This document shows positions 10,186-21,430 of a DNA stretch of 64,000 bases, piece after piece. The DNA is from Buddleja alternifolia. Its lineage: Eukaryota; Streptophyta; Magnoliopsida; Lamiales; Scrophulariaceae. Where the stretch lies: the NCBI GenBank assembly GCA_019426215.1, contig CM033392.1, positions 41,532,666 through 41,596,665 on the forward strand, read 5' to 3'. The position numbers and the translations under genes were made by a program. Numbering within the stretch: the first letter of the stretch is position 1; the number at the start of each line of letters is the position of its first letter. The notes beneath the pieces are model-generated. The model was not told the origin of the DNA. It ran no database searches and saw only the letters and a program-made list of their open reading frames with translations.

Positions 10186-11061
10186 CTAAGCAGAAACCAT
10201 AGCGATTATATCATCTGTTTTTGCTTCAGCCACTTGGACCGTCTTTGGTTTCTCTTCTATCTTTTGCCTTTTCCTGTTACGATAATCTTTCTTGGTGTGC
10301 CCTTTCTTACCACAATAGTAACAAGTAACATTCTTGAACCTGTTAGTGCTAGCACCAAAAGATTTTCTTTTCTTTCCATCATTGTTATTATCAGAAACAT
10401 AGTTTACTCTAGCACTAGAATGCACATTTTGGGTTTTATCACGGATACGAGTTTCTTCCTCAATTCGCAAGTGTTTAAGCAACATATCTACAGAATAATC
10501 TTCTGCAGAATGCAAAAGTTTCTTCCTATAGTTGTTCCAACTTGCAGGGAGTTTAGAAATTATTGATCCGACTTGTACTTCTTCTGGAATTTCAACTTTC
10601 ACATCTTTGAGTTTAGACACATATACTTGCAATTCATGAACTCGATCCATGATCGATAAATTATCACGCATGACAAGTTCAAAATACTTTAAAAGAAGAA
10701 ACTTATTTGTGCCTTGTTTTTCGCTGTTGTACTTATTCTCAAGTGCATTCCAAATTTCCAATGGCGACTTCAGTGAGGCATACAAATCAAACAATCGATC
10801 AGACAGCGAATTTAGAATGTGTCCACGGCACAACACCTCATCTTCTTCTCGTTTCGCACAGGCTGCTTTCACCTCATCTGAATCCTTTTCAGTAGGATTT
10901 GTGGCAGGCTGATTAGCGTCCAACACATAGGCAACCTTCAAGAAAGTTAGCAGGAACATCATCTTGTCCTTCCAGCGGGGATAGTTAGTCCCATCAAAGC
11001 AATTCAGTTTCATGACCTCTTGGTTCATCATCTTCAAAGCATAACTCGAACCATTCTCCAT
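10186..11061 (-). pseudogene. Copia gag
   Basis: The likely start is the ATG at 11061 (MENGSSYALKMMNQEV), seven codons inside the longest frame. The UBN2-type capsid region has LNCFDGTNYPRWKDKMMF and then LRIEEETRIRD near the end of the capsid domain. The nucleocapsid knuckle is CYYCGKKGHTKKDY: the last Cys of the CCHC motif is Tyr, so this copy would bind zinc poorly. A TAG ends the frame, but protease follows in the same frame only three codons later, so the TAG is probably a mutation in a gag-pol frame. Confidence 0.88.
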
Positions 11062-12320
11062 TTTGAACAAACAGATTATCACTTTAAGACCATTAACGTT
11101 GGCAGTTGGCTTGGCTTTCCTTTTTGCCCAAAGAGAAAAAGTTAATTATCTTTTCTATCTTATGTTGATAAATAATTGCACAAACAGTTGCATATATACG
11201 ATAGCTAAGTAGTAAACAAGAACTCAAATTATACAAACAAAAGATGAACACATATTTTCTAGCTCAAGCTAGTTATCCTATACATAAAAAAAAAATCACT
11301 ATACACTTAATGAAATCAAAGTATATGATTGATAAAGCCCAAACATATAGCAATATGATGTTAGTCCAATAATTCCTAGCAAAATTACAACATAAATGGG
11401 CTCTGAGCCCAAGTGAAAAAACTCCAACAAATCCAAACACCTCTTTCTCCCTCCTATTCTTAGATCTCCCAGCTGCACATATGGTTGTTTCCTACGACCT
11501 GAATGACGCTAGGCCCGAACCCAATTGTAGCGTCTCCTTTTTCTAGTAGACACCTTCTTTATCCACGGTTTTTCTGTCTCTATTTGCGGGGGGCAGCGTC
11601 TCCGGCAGTCTTTCCGGTCAAAGGATCCGACCCGATTCCTTTAACCCCTTTTCCTGTACGTCTCGCCCCAAACAGACAGTTGTTAAACAATGGCGATTCC
11701 TTTCTCCACCAGATTTGGCATATAAAAAAAAAAAACCAACAAGTTGCATCTTCCAGTTGCTTGAAAAAGAAGACGTTCCCTCACAAACCCAATGTGTTCA
11801 TCTGTAAAATCATTTTTGGTGTTAGAAAGAAAGAAAGAAAGAAAGAGAGATAAAATGAAGTCATTTTTAGACTGATATCTTTTTGGATTTTATATCTCTA
11901 AAATCTCGTCAACCAATTTGAAATTTGAAATCGATTTCTGGGCGGAAATTTCATTCATGAATTGTAGTTTGGCGGGCTTTGAATTTCAGAAAAGAGAAGC
12001 ATTAACTGTAGTTGGGTTAGCTGATTCTTGAAAATTAAAAAAGTAAATGGAAAATTTTCTGGACACGTGGCTGGCCGGGACCAACAGTCTCGGCCCAGTA
12101 TAGAATTTCCCGTTTAAAAGGGTGGCGAATATTGCCTTAATGAGAGTTGAGATTTATTAGTATTTTGTAACTACAAAGCTCAATCTAGTGAGGTGTATAT
12201 AGTTGTTTGATATTTTGGTGGTATTTGGCCAAGTATTGTCAAAGACATGAAAGTCAATAAATTATTATCTGGTAGACAAAGTGATTTGGCTTATTTTGAC
12301 TCTTATATTTTTGTAATGTA
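11062..12320. other. Unassigned DNA right of the copia gag
   Basis: This is where the copia leader and 5' LTR should lie on the minus strand, but no tRNA-Met primer complement and no copy of the 6143-6587 LTR sequence is visible. The part 11400-11760 is less AT-rich, and a GAAA microsatellite is at 11826-11850. The frame at 11503-11853 does not start with a recognisable domain. Confidence 0.4.
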
Positions 12321-12461
12321 ACAACAGAGCGTGCGTTGAAAATTTTCAAGACAAGATTGCGTAGTAAGATGAAATGTAATTTCTTAAGTAGTTCATTACT
12401 AGTTTACATTGAAAATGAAATTGCTCAAACTTTTAATATCGACTCAATCATTGACGAGTGA
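12321..12461 (+). pseudogene. hAT transposase C-terminal dimerisation fragment
   Basis: Plus-strand translation gives ERALKIFKTRLRSKM, then IENEIAQTFNIDSIIDE followed by TGA. This is the conserved end of plant TTF/ZMYM-type hAT transposases (the hydrophobic helix of the dimerisation domain and the I-I-D-E tail). Upstream parts are absent. Further right, 12765-12815 carries a GATCTCGCCCCC stretch of the kind often found beyond such transposases. The original element cannot be delimited. Confidence 0.65.
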
Positions 12462-12953
12462 GAAGTTCGATCTAATGAAGAAATTTCAAATACAATTTAG
12501 AATGTCCAAAGTTATATACCTAATAAAAAGGTTAGTACTATGTTATTTAGTTGTGATTTGCATATTTTTGTTATATTATCTTAAATAACGATTGATTCCT
12601 GTTCTATGTTCACAAACAACTTTTTTTTAGAATATTTATATTTCATACTGTGGTTTATGTTAATATTAGGTACACACATTTGATTATTTTAAGGAAAAAA
12701 GATTGTCATCGCACGGAAAAAAATATATGCAAAAATAAATATTAAATATCTATATTATTTAGATTTTGATCTCGCCCCCTTAGTAAAATCCTGGCTCCGT
12801 CCCCGCTTGTACAGTTGTATTTCACTTGTTACGTGCTTCTTCATTCGAGTGAGTTGCTTAGTTTTAGACAGGAAGTCTCTTTCCCATGGGTGTTTTATCA
12901 GTTTGACCGATTGTCAAAATGACCAATTTTTGGGGACTTTTATCAAACTAACC

Positions 12954-13100
12954 TGAAGGCGCCATTGAAATAGCACCCTCAATTTTCTATTTTTTGGAAT
13001 TAAAATTGAAGGCGCCATCGGAAACGGCACCTTCAATTTTTTTTTTTCATAAATTTAATTGAAGGCGCCATTTCAAATGGCGATTCAATTAAATGACTTG
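12954..13100. repeat. 53-bp tandem repeat with TGAAGGCGCCAT
   Basis: The 12-mer TGAAGGCGCCAT starts at 12954, 13007 and 13060, exactly 53 bp apart. Each unit also carries a GCACC(C/T)TCAATTTT block and an AT-rich tail. GGCGCC is a perfect palindrome, and the block TGAAGG...CCTTCA within a unit can pair. Confidence 0.8.
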
Positions 13101-13169
13101 TAATATCAAATCGATTCTGTCTTGACAAAATTTTCGGCCTTCTTTGATTGCTTTTTGCAGGTGAACGTT

Positions 13170-13184
13170 GGGGGGGGGGGGGGG
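13170..13184. repeat. Poly-G tract
   Basis: Fifteen consecutive G residues. The length may vary between reads. Confidence 0.85.
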
Positions 13185-13737
13185 CTGTTGGCCATTGAAG
13201 GCCGTTTTTACTTTATATATCAATATTGTTTACCCTTCATCAATTTACTCAAGAAAAATTTACACTTTATCAATTTACTCGAGAAAAATTTACACTTCAG
13301 ATTACCAAAAAAAATAAAAAATTTACTCTTCATCTTCTAAGCAAAAATTTCCTACCCTCTATTTATTTTTTTATCTTTATTTGGAAAGAAATATTACAAG
13401 AAAAGAAGTTTCTTTGGTAAGAAATTTATTACTTTAGAAATTTTGATTTTATTCAATATTGGTTTGTATTACATTGGTTATTTACATTAATTTGCAGAAA
13501 ATTTTACCCCATTGCAGCGAAGCCAAAAGACAATTCATATTTTGTCATCTTGTTCTTCCAATGTAAGTATCACACTTAAATTTACATTGATTGAATTTTA
13601 TTTTATTTTTGGTGTAAAGTAAGCAACTTCATTACCAACAAACAACATTTACAACAAAGCATCACACATCTACACATCACCACCTATTGCTCATGTGTGC
13701 CAAAAGAAAATTAACTTATTTACAAGTAAACTAGAAA

Positions 13738-14590
13738 TCACTTTAAAATATCTTCAAGGTATATTCTATCTCTATTGTTTAATTTCTTCACTTTGTACTC
13801 TGCAAATCCAATGCAAAACTCCCTCTTCAAATTATCAACAATGACTGAGGCCACACATTCCTTTTGGGTAAATAGTCTGTGATTTCTTTCTTCCCATACT
13901 TTATACATAATTCCAACCACAGCAGCGATCAAAACTTTTGTTTAAATTTCCACCTTCTAAAAGCAAACTTGAGCCACCTTATCCATCTTTCAAAATACTC
14001 AGGGCATCCTCTCACACTCTCACATTCAACCAACTCATAATAGCATGAACTATTGGCTTAACCCAATCACAAACAAAAAATAAGTGCTCCACAGATTCTA
14101 CAACGCAGCCACACAACAAGCAACTACAATCAGGAAGTACCAAGAACTTACCGAACCTCTCTCTTGTTTGAAGTCTTTTGTGGAGAGCTAACCACGAAAT
14201 GAAGGCATGCTTAGGAATATTGAACTTGTTCCAAGCAATCTAGACCCCCTGAAATTTGTCTTTGGCGCCTTGCAACCAGTCATAGGCACTCTTGATAGTA
14301 TACACACCTGATTTCTCAACAACCCATCTATCATGATTAAATCCATCCTTTAGTTTCTGCTTGACAAAATTAACCTTCTTCCAGGTCCAACTACTATTCA
14401 GGGGAGGAGAGTAGTCCCAAAACTCAGCATCTTTTAAGTACACACTACTTATCCACTTCACCCGTAAGGTATCCTTTTTCTGCGATAAGGCCCATACTTT
14501 TTTTCCAATGGCAGCTATATTCCAGATTTTGCAATTTTTCACACTTAACCTTACATATTTCTTATGTACACACACATTTGCCCAGCTGAT
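13738..14590 (-). pseudogene. LINE ORF2 C-terminal part (zf-RVT and tail)
   Basis: The frame 14575-14240 has VWALSQKKDTLRVKWISSVYLK and SGVYTIKSAYDWLQG, characteristic of the region between RT and zf-RVT in plant LINEs. The zinc-binding zf-RVT part (14239-13935) has stops. The final frame (13932-13738) begins MIAAVVGIMYKVWEERNHRLF, the usual end of plant L1 ORF2. Confidence 0.8.
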
Positions 14591-14602
14591 GAGGGCTATC
14601 TT

Positions 14603-15760
14603 TTATTTCCCCCAAAGAAAATCTCTACATTTTTGCTCAATTTGTTTTATCACAGACTGGGGCAGCGGGAACACAGATGACCAGTAAACATGTAAAGACA
14701 TTAGCACCAAGTTAATTAATTGAGTTCTACCTGCATAGGAGAGATTCCTAGTAGCCCAGCTGGTAAGCCTTGCTGCCATTTTATCCACAATGCCTTGACA
14801 ATCCATTTTAGACCACTTGGTAGGTGACAGAGGAACCCCTATGTATCTAAATGGAAACTCTCCCTCTCTGAAGCTAGTTAAATCAATCAAGCTTTGCTTT
14901 ATATTTTGAGAAACCCCTCTCACATAGATGCTGGATTTTCCCTGATTGGCATATAACCCTGTAGTGGCAGAAAACTTCTTGAATTGCTCCCACAAAATAT
15001 ACACTGAGTGGAAAGAGGCTTCGCAGAACAACATCAAGTCGTCTGCAAAACAAATATCTGTCAGTTTTAGGGACTTGCAGGCAGGGTGGAATCTAAATGT
15101 GCTTTGCATTGCAGCAAGTCTCAAACTTCTTGACAAAAATTCCATAACAAGATCAAATAATAGAGGAGACATAAGGTCCCCCTGTCTGATCCCTCTCTCC
15201 CCCAGGAAAAAACCATGATTCTCTCCATTAATAGCTAAGGTGAAGCTAACTGTACTAACACATTCCATTACCCAGTTTGTAAACTTTTGTGGAAATCTTT
15301 AACCTTCCATCATCTCCCTCAAGAACTCCCACTCAACAGAATCATACGCTTTCTTCAAATCTATCTTCATTAAGCATCTAGGTGAGATTGATTTCCTATT
15401 GTAGAGCCTAATCAGTTCTTGACTAATGAGAACATTGTCAATGAGGGACCTTCCTTACACAAAGGCTCCTTGATTCTCATTCACCAGAGAGGGTAGCACA
15501 TTAGGCAATCTACCAGTTAGTAGTTTGGAGATGCACTTGTAAATGATATTACACCAAGCAATTGGTTTGTATTCACTTGCTTGTGTAGGATTGTCAACCT
15601 TAGGTATAAGAGCTAGAGTGGTGTTGTTTACTTACTTCAATAATTGCCCATCTTCAAAAAAATTCAACACTGCAATGGTTAGTTCATCCCCCACAATACC
15701 CCAAGCTTTCTTAAAAAAATCACTCCCTTAGCCATCAGGGCCTGGGCTTTTATTGCTATT
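14603..15760 (-). pseudogene. LINE reverse transcriptase
   Basis: The open part (15268-14603) holds NGENHGFFLGERGIRQGDLM, where RQGD is the conserved RT motif, then CFADDLMLF, the catalytic F-A-D-D block. Upstream, in a broken frame, 15300-15450 encodes MKIDLKKAYDSVEWEF with the first catalytic Asp, and about 15740-15760 encodes a SPGPDG-like block. Several in-frame stops and at least one frameshift near 15290 disable it. Confidence 0.9.
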
Positions 15761-16322
15761 AATGCTGAAAAGTGCTTTCTTAACATCTTCCCTGCTAAAA
15801 GGTTGTATCATCCCTAGTTGTTGTTCCACATTTAATCTAGGGTTTGCTTCAACACTAAATGATCAGACTGAATTCTACTCCCCCTTGTACCCAACAGATT
15901 TTTATAGAAATCAATGAAATGGTCTATAACCTTGTTGTACTCTCTCACTTCATGCCCATTCTCATCAGTGACTGTTAATACTCTGTTTTTGTATTGTCTT
16001 TTCTTCAAACACATATGAAAGTACTTAGTATTCTGATCCTCAAGGTTAATTTAATTAACTTTCAATTTCTGCTGGTAGAATTGCTCAAGAGCTCTAATCT
16101 TAGCATTTAACTCTGTCAAGGTTTTTTTTTTGTCATTTGGATGCTCTCATTTAGTGGATCTGCCTGGAGTGTGTCTTGAATTTCTTGCACTTTGAGTCTG
16201 GCCATATCTACTTGCTTGGTTACATCACTGAATCCACTCTTATTTAGTTGTTTCAATCTACTCTTATGCTATCTCAATTTTTGCACCACCTGAATCATAC
16301 TACTGCCCTTAATTCTTCCTCT
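15761..16322 (-). pseudogene. LINE ORF2 linker between endonuclease and RT
   Basis: Broken coding sequence joining the two domains. The frame 16014-15832 (NRVLTVTDENGHEVREYNKV) fits the segment before the RT in plant LINEs. Stops occur between the fragments. Confidence 0.7.
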
Positions 16323-17120
16323 CTAGGCCTCTTCCACAACTGTCTTGAACTGTGGAGCTGTAGCCCACATGTTAAAATACTTAAAGGGAACTATTCTTTT
16401 CAGTCTTGGAAAGTGAAACTCCACTATCATGGGAGTGTGGTCAGAGACTCCAGCTGCCACAAAGTGTGTTTCAGCAGTAGAGAATTGTAAGCACCTTTCA
16501 TGGTTCACTATTACCCTATCCAGTTTCGAGTAAAGTCTGTCCCCAGGTTCATGGAAATTATTCCATGTATATAAGTGTCCTTTCCATCTCATTTCATCAA
16601 GTCCACACGAGTCAAGACACTCCTGGAAGTCCAATGTTTATTGGACAGTGACTGGGCCCCACCAATCCTGTTATTCTCCCTTAGAATAGTATTAAAGTCT
16701 CCTAGAATAAGCCAAAGATCAATAATAGTTGTTGTTGCCATTTTAAGATCTTCCCAAAATGACTGCCTTTCCTGCTGGTGATTAAAGGTATACACAAAGG
16801 AAATCAAAAAGTGCTTCTGAGTTGCTTTATGAAAAGCCTTTACAGTGAATAAGTTGGGGAGTAGACTTAATCACTGAAAGATCATAGAGTTCCCTCTTCC
16901 ACATAATCCAAATCCTTCCTCTCGCACTATCATTATAGTTAGTATAGCTGCCCCAGCCATGAGCAATATTATTATACACTCTTTCGTAGTTTACTTGCTT
17001 TATCTTGTGTTCCAAAATTCCAAGCATACCCAAACCAAATTTATTACAGAGGGCTGGAATTTACCTCTGCTTACCAGGGCAATTAAGCCCTCTATTATTC
17101 CATGCCCCAATATTATCCAA
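16323..17120 (-). pseudogene. LINE apurinic endonuclease domain
   Basis: It starts near 17120 with a WNNRGLN-like block, then LGILEHKI with the catalytic Glu, SARGRIWIMW, LILGDFNTI-type sequence (LWLILGDFNTILRENN in the 16807-16589 frame) and TAAGVSDHTPMIVEF-like sequence with the S-D-H catalytic site at about 16440. The parts lie in three frames, so frameshifts separate them. The catalytic motifs themselves are still readable. Confidence 0.88.
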
Positions 17121-17384
17121 GATTAGTAACCTGAACTGTTACTAACCCTGGTTCCACCTGATTTTCATGCATTTCTATACTTTCAAGTACATGCTCAGTA
17201 GCCTTTGCACCACTGTTTTCCCCTCTACTACTTTGTCCACTCCTTTATACTGTGCACCATTCATTCTCCCTCTGTTCCCTCTGATTTGGACTATTGGATT
17301 TTGCAAAACTAGTGCAGATCACTGCCTGGTTTACTTCCTGCCCTGTTTCTCCTTGTCCCCCCTGGGTTGAAGCAGTCTTAGGAA

Positions 17385-18447
17385 CCTACATCTGTTTGCC
17401 TTTTCTCCTTTTAGACTGTTGCATTTCATGGCCATAATTTTTGCAAAACTCACATAGCATAGGCTTCCACTCATAGCATACTTTCTGTTCCATCACAATA
17501 CCCTTTTCATTTTCAAATAAAATCTGATCAGGCATAGCTTTGGTATCCACCTCCACCAGTAATCTTGCAAATTATATCCTCTCTTTGTTCATAGTCATTT
17601 TGTCAGCCACTATAGGAGTTCATATCAGACTTGCAATCTTACCCAAAGATTTACTACTCTAGTACTTCAAGTCTAGGTTCTCCAATCTAACCCACATAGG
17701 TATTTTATCCATAGGATTTTTGTTGTAATTATAATTTTCAGCCCATGGTGCTAGGATTAGGGGTTTTCCATCAAAATGTGTCACACCTAACTGCAATACA
17801 TTCTCCCTACTTTCAACAGAATGAAATCTCACCAAAAACATACCATTTTGCTTCATTAAAATTCTATCAATGCCTAACTTACCCCAAACTCTTCGTATGT
17901 AACCATTGATCATCGAAAAGGGTGTGTTGGCCCCAAGAATATAACAAACCACTGCAGAGCTTCAGTATTCAATCTTCGATTGTATGTCGTCCTCTGAGAT
18001 ACGACCCATTTGTTGGCTATTTGCTCCTTCAGGCTCCATGTAATTGAGCTTACAGCCAGCCCCTCTTAATTTTGTGATAACAAAATTACTCCAAACATTA
18101 TCAGAAGAGGCCTATACCATAGGATTCTGCACTAGGTTTGGCAACTGCTCTTCTTCCCGCCGTTGAACCTTCTTGAGACAAAGGTCGATTGATTACAAGA
18201 TCTCCAATTGTTCAGTGTTAATCGCACACTCCTGTACCTATTTCAGCATCTCTTCTAACTTTCCCGCTTTATTCTGCCCTTGTTTGTCAACATCGTTTAC
18301 CCTAGATTCAGAACGACTCATCGGTATATGCTGCTGCTGCTGTGACTTCGATCTATCCTCAAATGGTGTTGCAATCAGGGGGGTTGAGGTCGGTGTAGTC
18401 ACTGGCTCGATGGTGGTTTTTTCCGGGCCCTTCTTCTTCTTAACCAT
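17385..18447 (-). pseudogene. LINE ORF1 (DUF4283, zinc knuckle)
   Basis: The first ATG is at 18447 (MVKKKKGPEKTTIEP), giving a basic N-terminus. Residues of DUF4283 are clear at 17952-17659: IRRVWGKLGIDRILMKQNGM, then FLVRF, WAENYNYNKNPMDKIPMWVR. Further on, about 17480-17420 encodes KPMLCEFCKNYGHE, the start of a CCHC knuckle. The frame is broken by stops at about 17960 and 17650. DUF4283 proteins are the nucleic-acid-binding ORF1 partners of plant L1 elements. Confidence 0.82.
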
Positions 18448-18772
18448 GGACAACAGTGCACGTTAGCAATTCTGCTAACTTGCACCGAGAGAGAGTCAGG
18501 TGAGCACAAATGTTCTTTTAATTATTCTTTTTTTGTTTTCCTGAAAAAAATTTCTGAAAATTTTCCTAAATTTTTTTTCTTTTATTTTAGGGTTAATTGC
18601 ATATTATTGTGACAATGTACAAACAATACATTAAGTTCGAAATAGAATACATAAAATGAATTAGTAACTTTTCGGTTGTCTGGCGAGGTGAGGGAGGCCA
18701 GAAAGAAGGGTGGAGAAGATGAAGTGCACGTGAAAATGGGAAAGAGAAAGAAGAGAGATAATGAATTGCAGC

Positions 18773-19589
<817 letters not shown>

Positions 19590-20575
19590 CATTTTACAAA
19601 ATGGTGATCCTGTGAGATACGATGTAACCCAGCGTATATGAGTATATCTCGTTGGATAAATTTTAGCAGATTGTTGTCAAAAATATATAAAAACACTCGT
19701 ATTGATTCCAATGGATTTTTGTTTAAAGTCTCTGGCAAGTATTCCATAAACAACATGTCACGAATAAGAGATCGTTATGGACATAGAAAATGATGACAAT
19801 TTGAGATTTTTCTTGGATCCTGAAAATGGGATGAGTTGTTTGTAATTTTTTATTGAGGAGATACCGATCCATTTAAATATTGCTCTAGAAATGGATACGA
19901 GCCATGAGTCGGATACATATATATAGATGTTAACTCAAGATAATGTACGGAATTCTCCAATCATGACCCAAGGATTGGTAAGTGTTGGAGTTCACTACTT
20001 CAGTGTAGGTCCATTAGCATTTGCTCGAGATACTTCCAGGATATGGCAACATGATTTTTAGGATAAAAGATATAGAGAAGTTAATAATGCTCCCACACAG
20101 GATGTCGCCCCTGAGCTATTTGAGGACAATTTTCATGAAGAATGTAGTGAATCGGGATCCACTCGAAGTGGCTCCAAGCCGGATGAGATTGACTCTGATG
20201 TTAGTGTACTGTGCAAGGAAGTTGACACTGATATTATACATGGGGCAACTACAAATTTTGGTGAAGGGACGTCATCCCAACAACAAGCACCTTTTAATTT
20301 ACCATTACCCTCCACAAAAAATGAACCAGAGCTCTATCCAGTAATACAGTTCTTCTCTACATCACATCCTGAGGTATATTATGATTCAACGGATATCCTA
20401 AGTAGCCGGTTGAAGTTTTATGATGAAAGCAATGGAAAGATTAGTAAGAAAGTGGTCTTCAAATCTTAGAAGCACGTAATTGATGTTGTGAAAGTGTACT
20501 CCGTACGAATTGAGAAATGTGAATATCGTGTAGTAAAGAGTACAAAAACAATGTAGAAAATTGAATGTAAAGCTA
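19590..20575 (+). pseudogene. MULE transposase N-terminal pseudogene
   Basis: The plus strand encodes, in broken frames, the N-terminal region of plant MuDR-type transposases: a VRYDVTQRIYEYISLDKF-like block near 19610, then an acidic stretch, then from about 20340 LYPVIQFFSTSHPEVYYD, and finally VVFKS-stop-KHVIDVVKVYS and YRVVKSTKTM-stop-KIECKA. The last part corresponds to the Mutator DNA-binding region (F-x-S/N-K-x-x-x-x-x-A-V-K-x-Y-S ... C). The sequence stops being recognisable at about 20575, so catalytic and zinc-finger parts are lost. Two in-frame TAG codons and several frameshifts are present. Confidence 0.7.
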
Positions 20576-20639
20576 AATTACATGACATTCCATGCAATTC
20601 ATACAAATTTGAATTGTATGAATTGGGTTTTTGGTTTTG

Positions 20640-20751
20640 ACATGAATATGAACTAAACTTGTTTGATTAAGGCCATGAGTAGGCCAATTATGATATTTGA
20701 TTGTTGATTTATTGGTGTTTATTGGATTAATTTTGCATTTGGCTATGTATT
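20640..20751 (+). mobile_element. Left part of an older gypsy-type LTR
   Basis: The words GAACTAAAC...AAGGCCATGAGTAGGCCAATTATGAT parallel the GAACTAAGGCCATGTTGAGGC block of the younger LTRs in this window. The LTR is cut at 20751 by the insertion of 20752-26871 and resumes at 26877. Its own left end is lost against the MULE relic. Confidence 0.6.
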
Positions 20752-21207
20752 TGATAGGAGTCATTTTTACGTGTTATTAAGCCCCTTTGCGTTTATGTTT
20801 TAGGTTCATTTATCGCTTGATTTTGTCACTTGTGCGTTTAATTCATGCATTAAGTGATTTCAGGCCTTAAGTGGATACAATCGAATAAAGGGTGGAAAAA
20901 GGACGTATAAAACAAGTTTAGGCCAAGATGTTTCACACCTCTACGACCAAACAAGCAAGAAACAAGCTGGAGTTAGCCAAAATCATATTTTAGTACCATT
21001 TCCGCACACCTGGGCGCCAAATCAGAAACAACCTCCACATTGGAACGTCATTTTGATATATTTAGAGACAGAATTGGATGAAGTGTCCTTCTACAAAGTT
21101 GTAGATGTATGTCGTATCTTCACATGGGGACTTGAATCATCCAATTCGGAGGTCTGTGGATAAGTTTATGAATAAAACACTATCCCTGCGCTGAAAAACA
21201 CGAAAGT

Positions 21208-21408
21208 GGCAGCTCACATTCTTAGTAGGTGGGAAACAAGAGAATGGTAGCTCACATTCTTGGTAGGTGGAAAGCAAGAGAATGGTAGCTCACATTCTTG
21301 GTAGGTGGAAAGAAAAGAGAATGGTAGCTCACATTCTTGGTAGGTGGAAAACAAGAGAATGGTAGGTGGAAAGAAAAGAGAATGGAAGCACATGTTCTTG
21401 GTTGGTGG
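21208..21408 (+). repeat. 38-bp tandem repeat in U3
   Basis: Four units of 38-39 bp (GGTAGCTCACATTCTTGG start) at 21208, 21246, 21284 and 21323, then two shortened units up to 21408. It lies directly upstream of the TATA box. The same array is in the 3' LTR at 25669-25869. Confidence 0.9.
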
Positions 21409-21419
21409 ATTTTTTTTGG

Positions 21420-21430
21420 CTATAAAAGGA
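21420..21430 (+). promoter_or_regulatory. TATA box of the 5' LTR
   Basis: CTATAAAAGG lies 12 bp downstream of the tandem repeat. The 3' LTR has TTATAAAAGG at the same place (25881-25890). The transcript start is expected about 30 bp further on. Confidence 0.6.

Larger units (their letters stand above)
5907..11061 (-). mobile_element. Decayed Ty1/copia retrotransposon
   Basis: On the minus strand the order is gag, protease, integrase, reverse transcriptase, RNase H, about 510 bp of non-coding DNA, a polypurine tract and an LTR. Integrase before reverse transcriptase defines Ty1/copia. The reading frame is interrupted by at least two nonsense codons (10186-10188, 7923-7925) and two frameshifts (near 9720 and 8225). 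The expected 5' LTR and primer site to the right of 11061 were not found, so the element is truncated or rearranged at that end. Confidence 0.85.
12462..13595. other. Non-coding DNA with short tandem repeats
   Basis: Apart from the 53-bp tandem repeat and the G-tract listed separately there is a direct repeat of about 30 bp (CATCAATTTACTC..GAAAAATTTACAC, 13237-13302). Small open frames at 13122-13420 run through these low-complexity repeats and are not convincing genes. Confidence 0.45.
13596..18500 (-). mobile_element. Decayed L1-type LINE
   Basis: On the minus strand the order is ORF1 (DUF4283 plus zinc knuckle), endonuclease, reverse transcriptase, zf-RVT region and C-terminal tail, then an A-rich end (the plus strand shows TTTTATTTTATTTTT at 13596-13610). 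This is the layout of plant L1 elements. All parts are broken by stops and frameshifts. The 5' limit near 18500 is an estimate and no target duplication was found. Confidence 0.88.

Noticed and set aside
10183..10912. Plus-strand ORFs inside the copia gag region
   Set aside because: Antisense shadows of the gag reading frame, with no recognisable domain.
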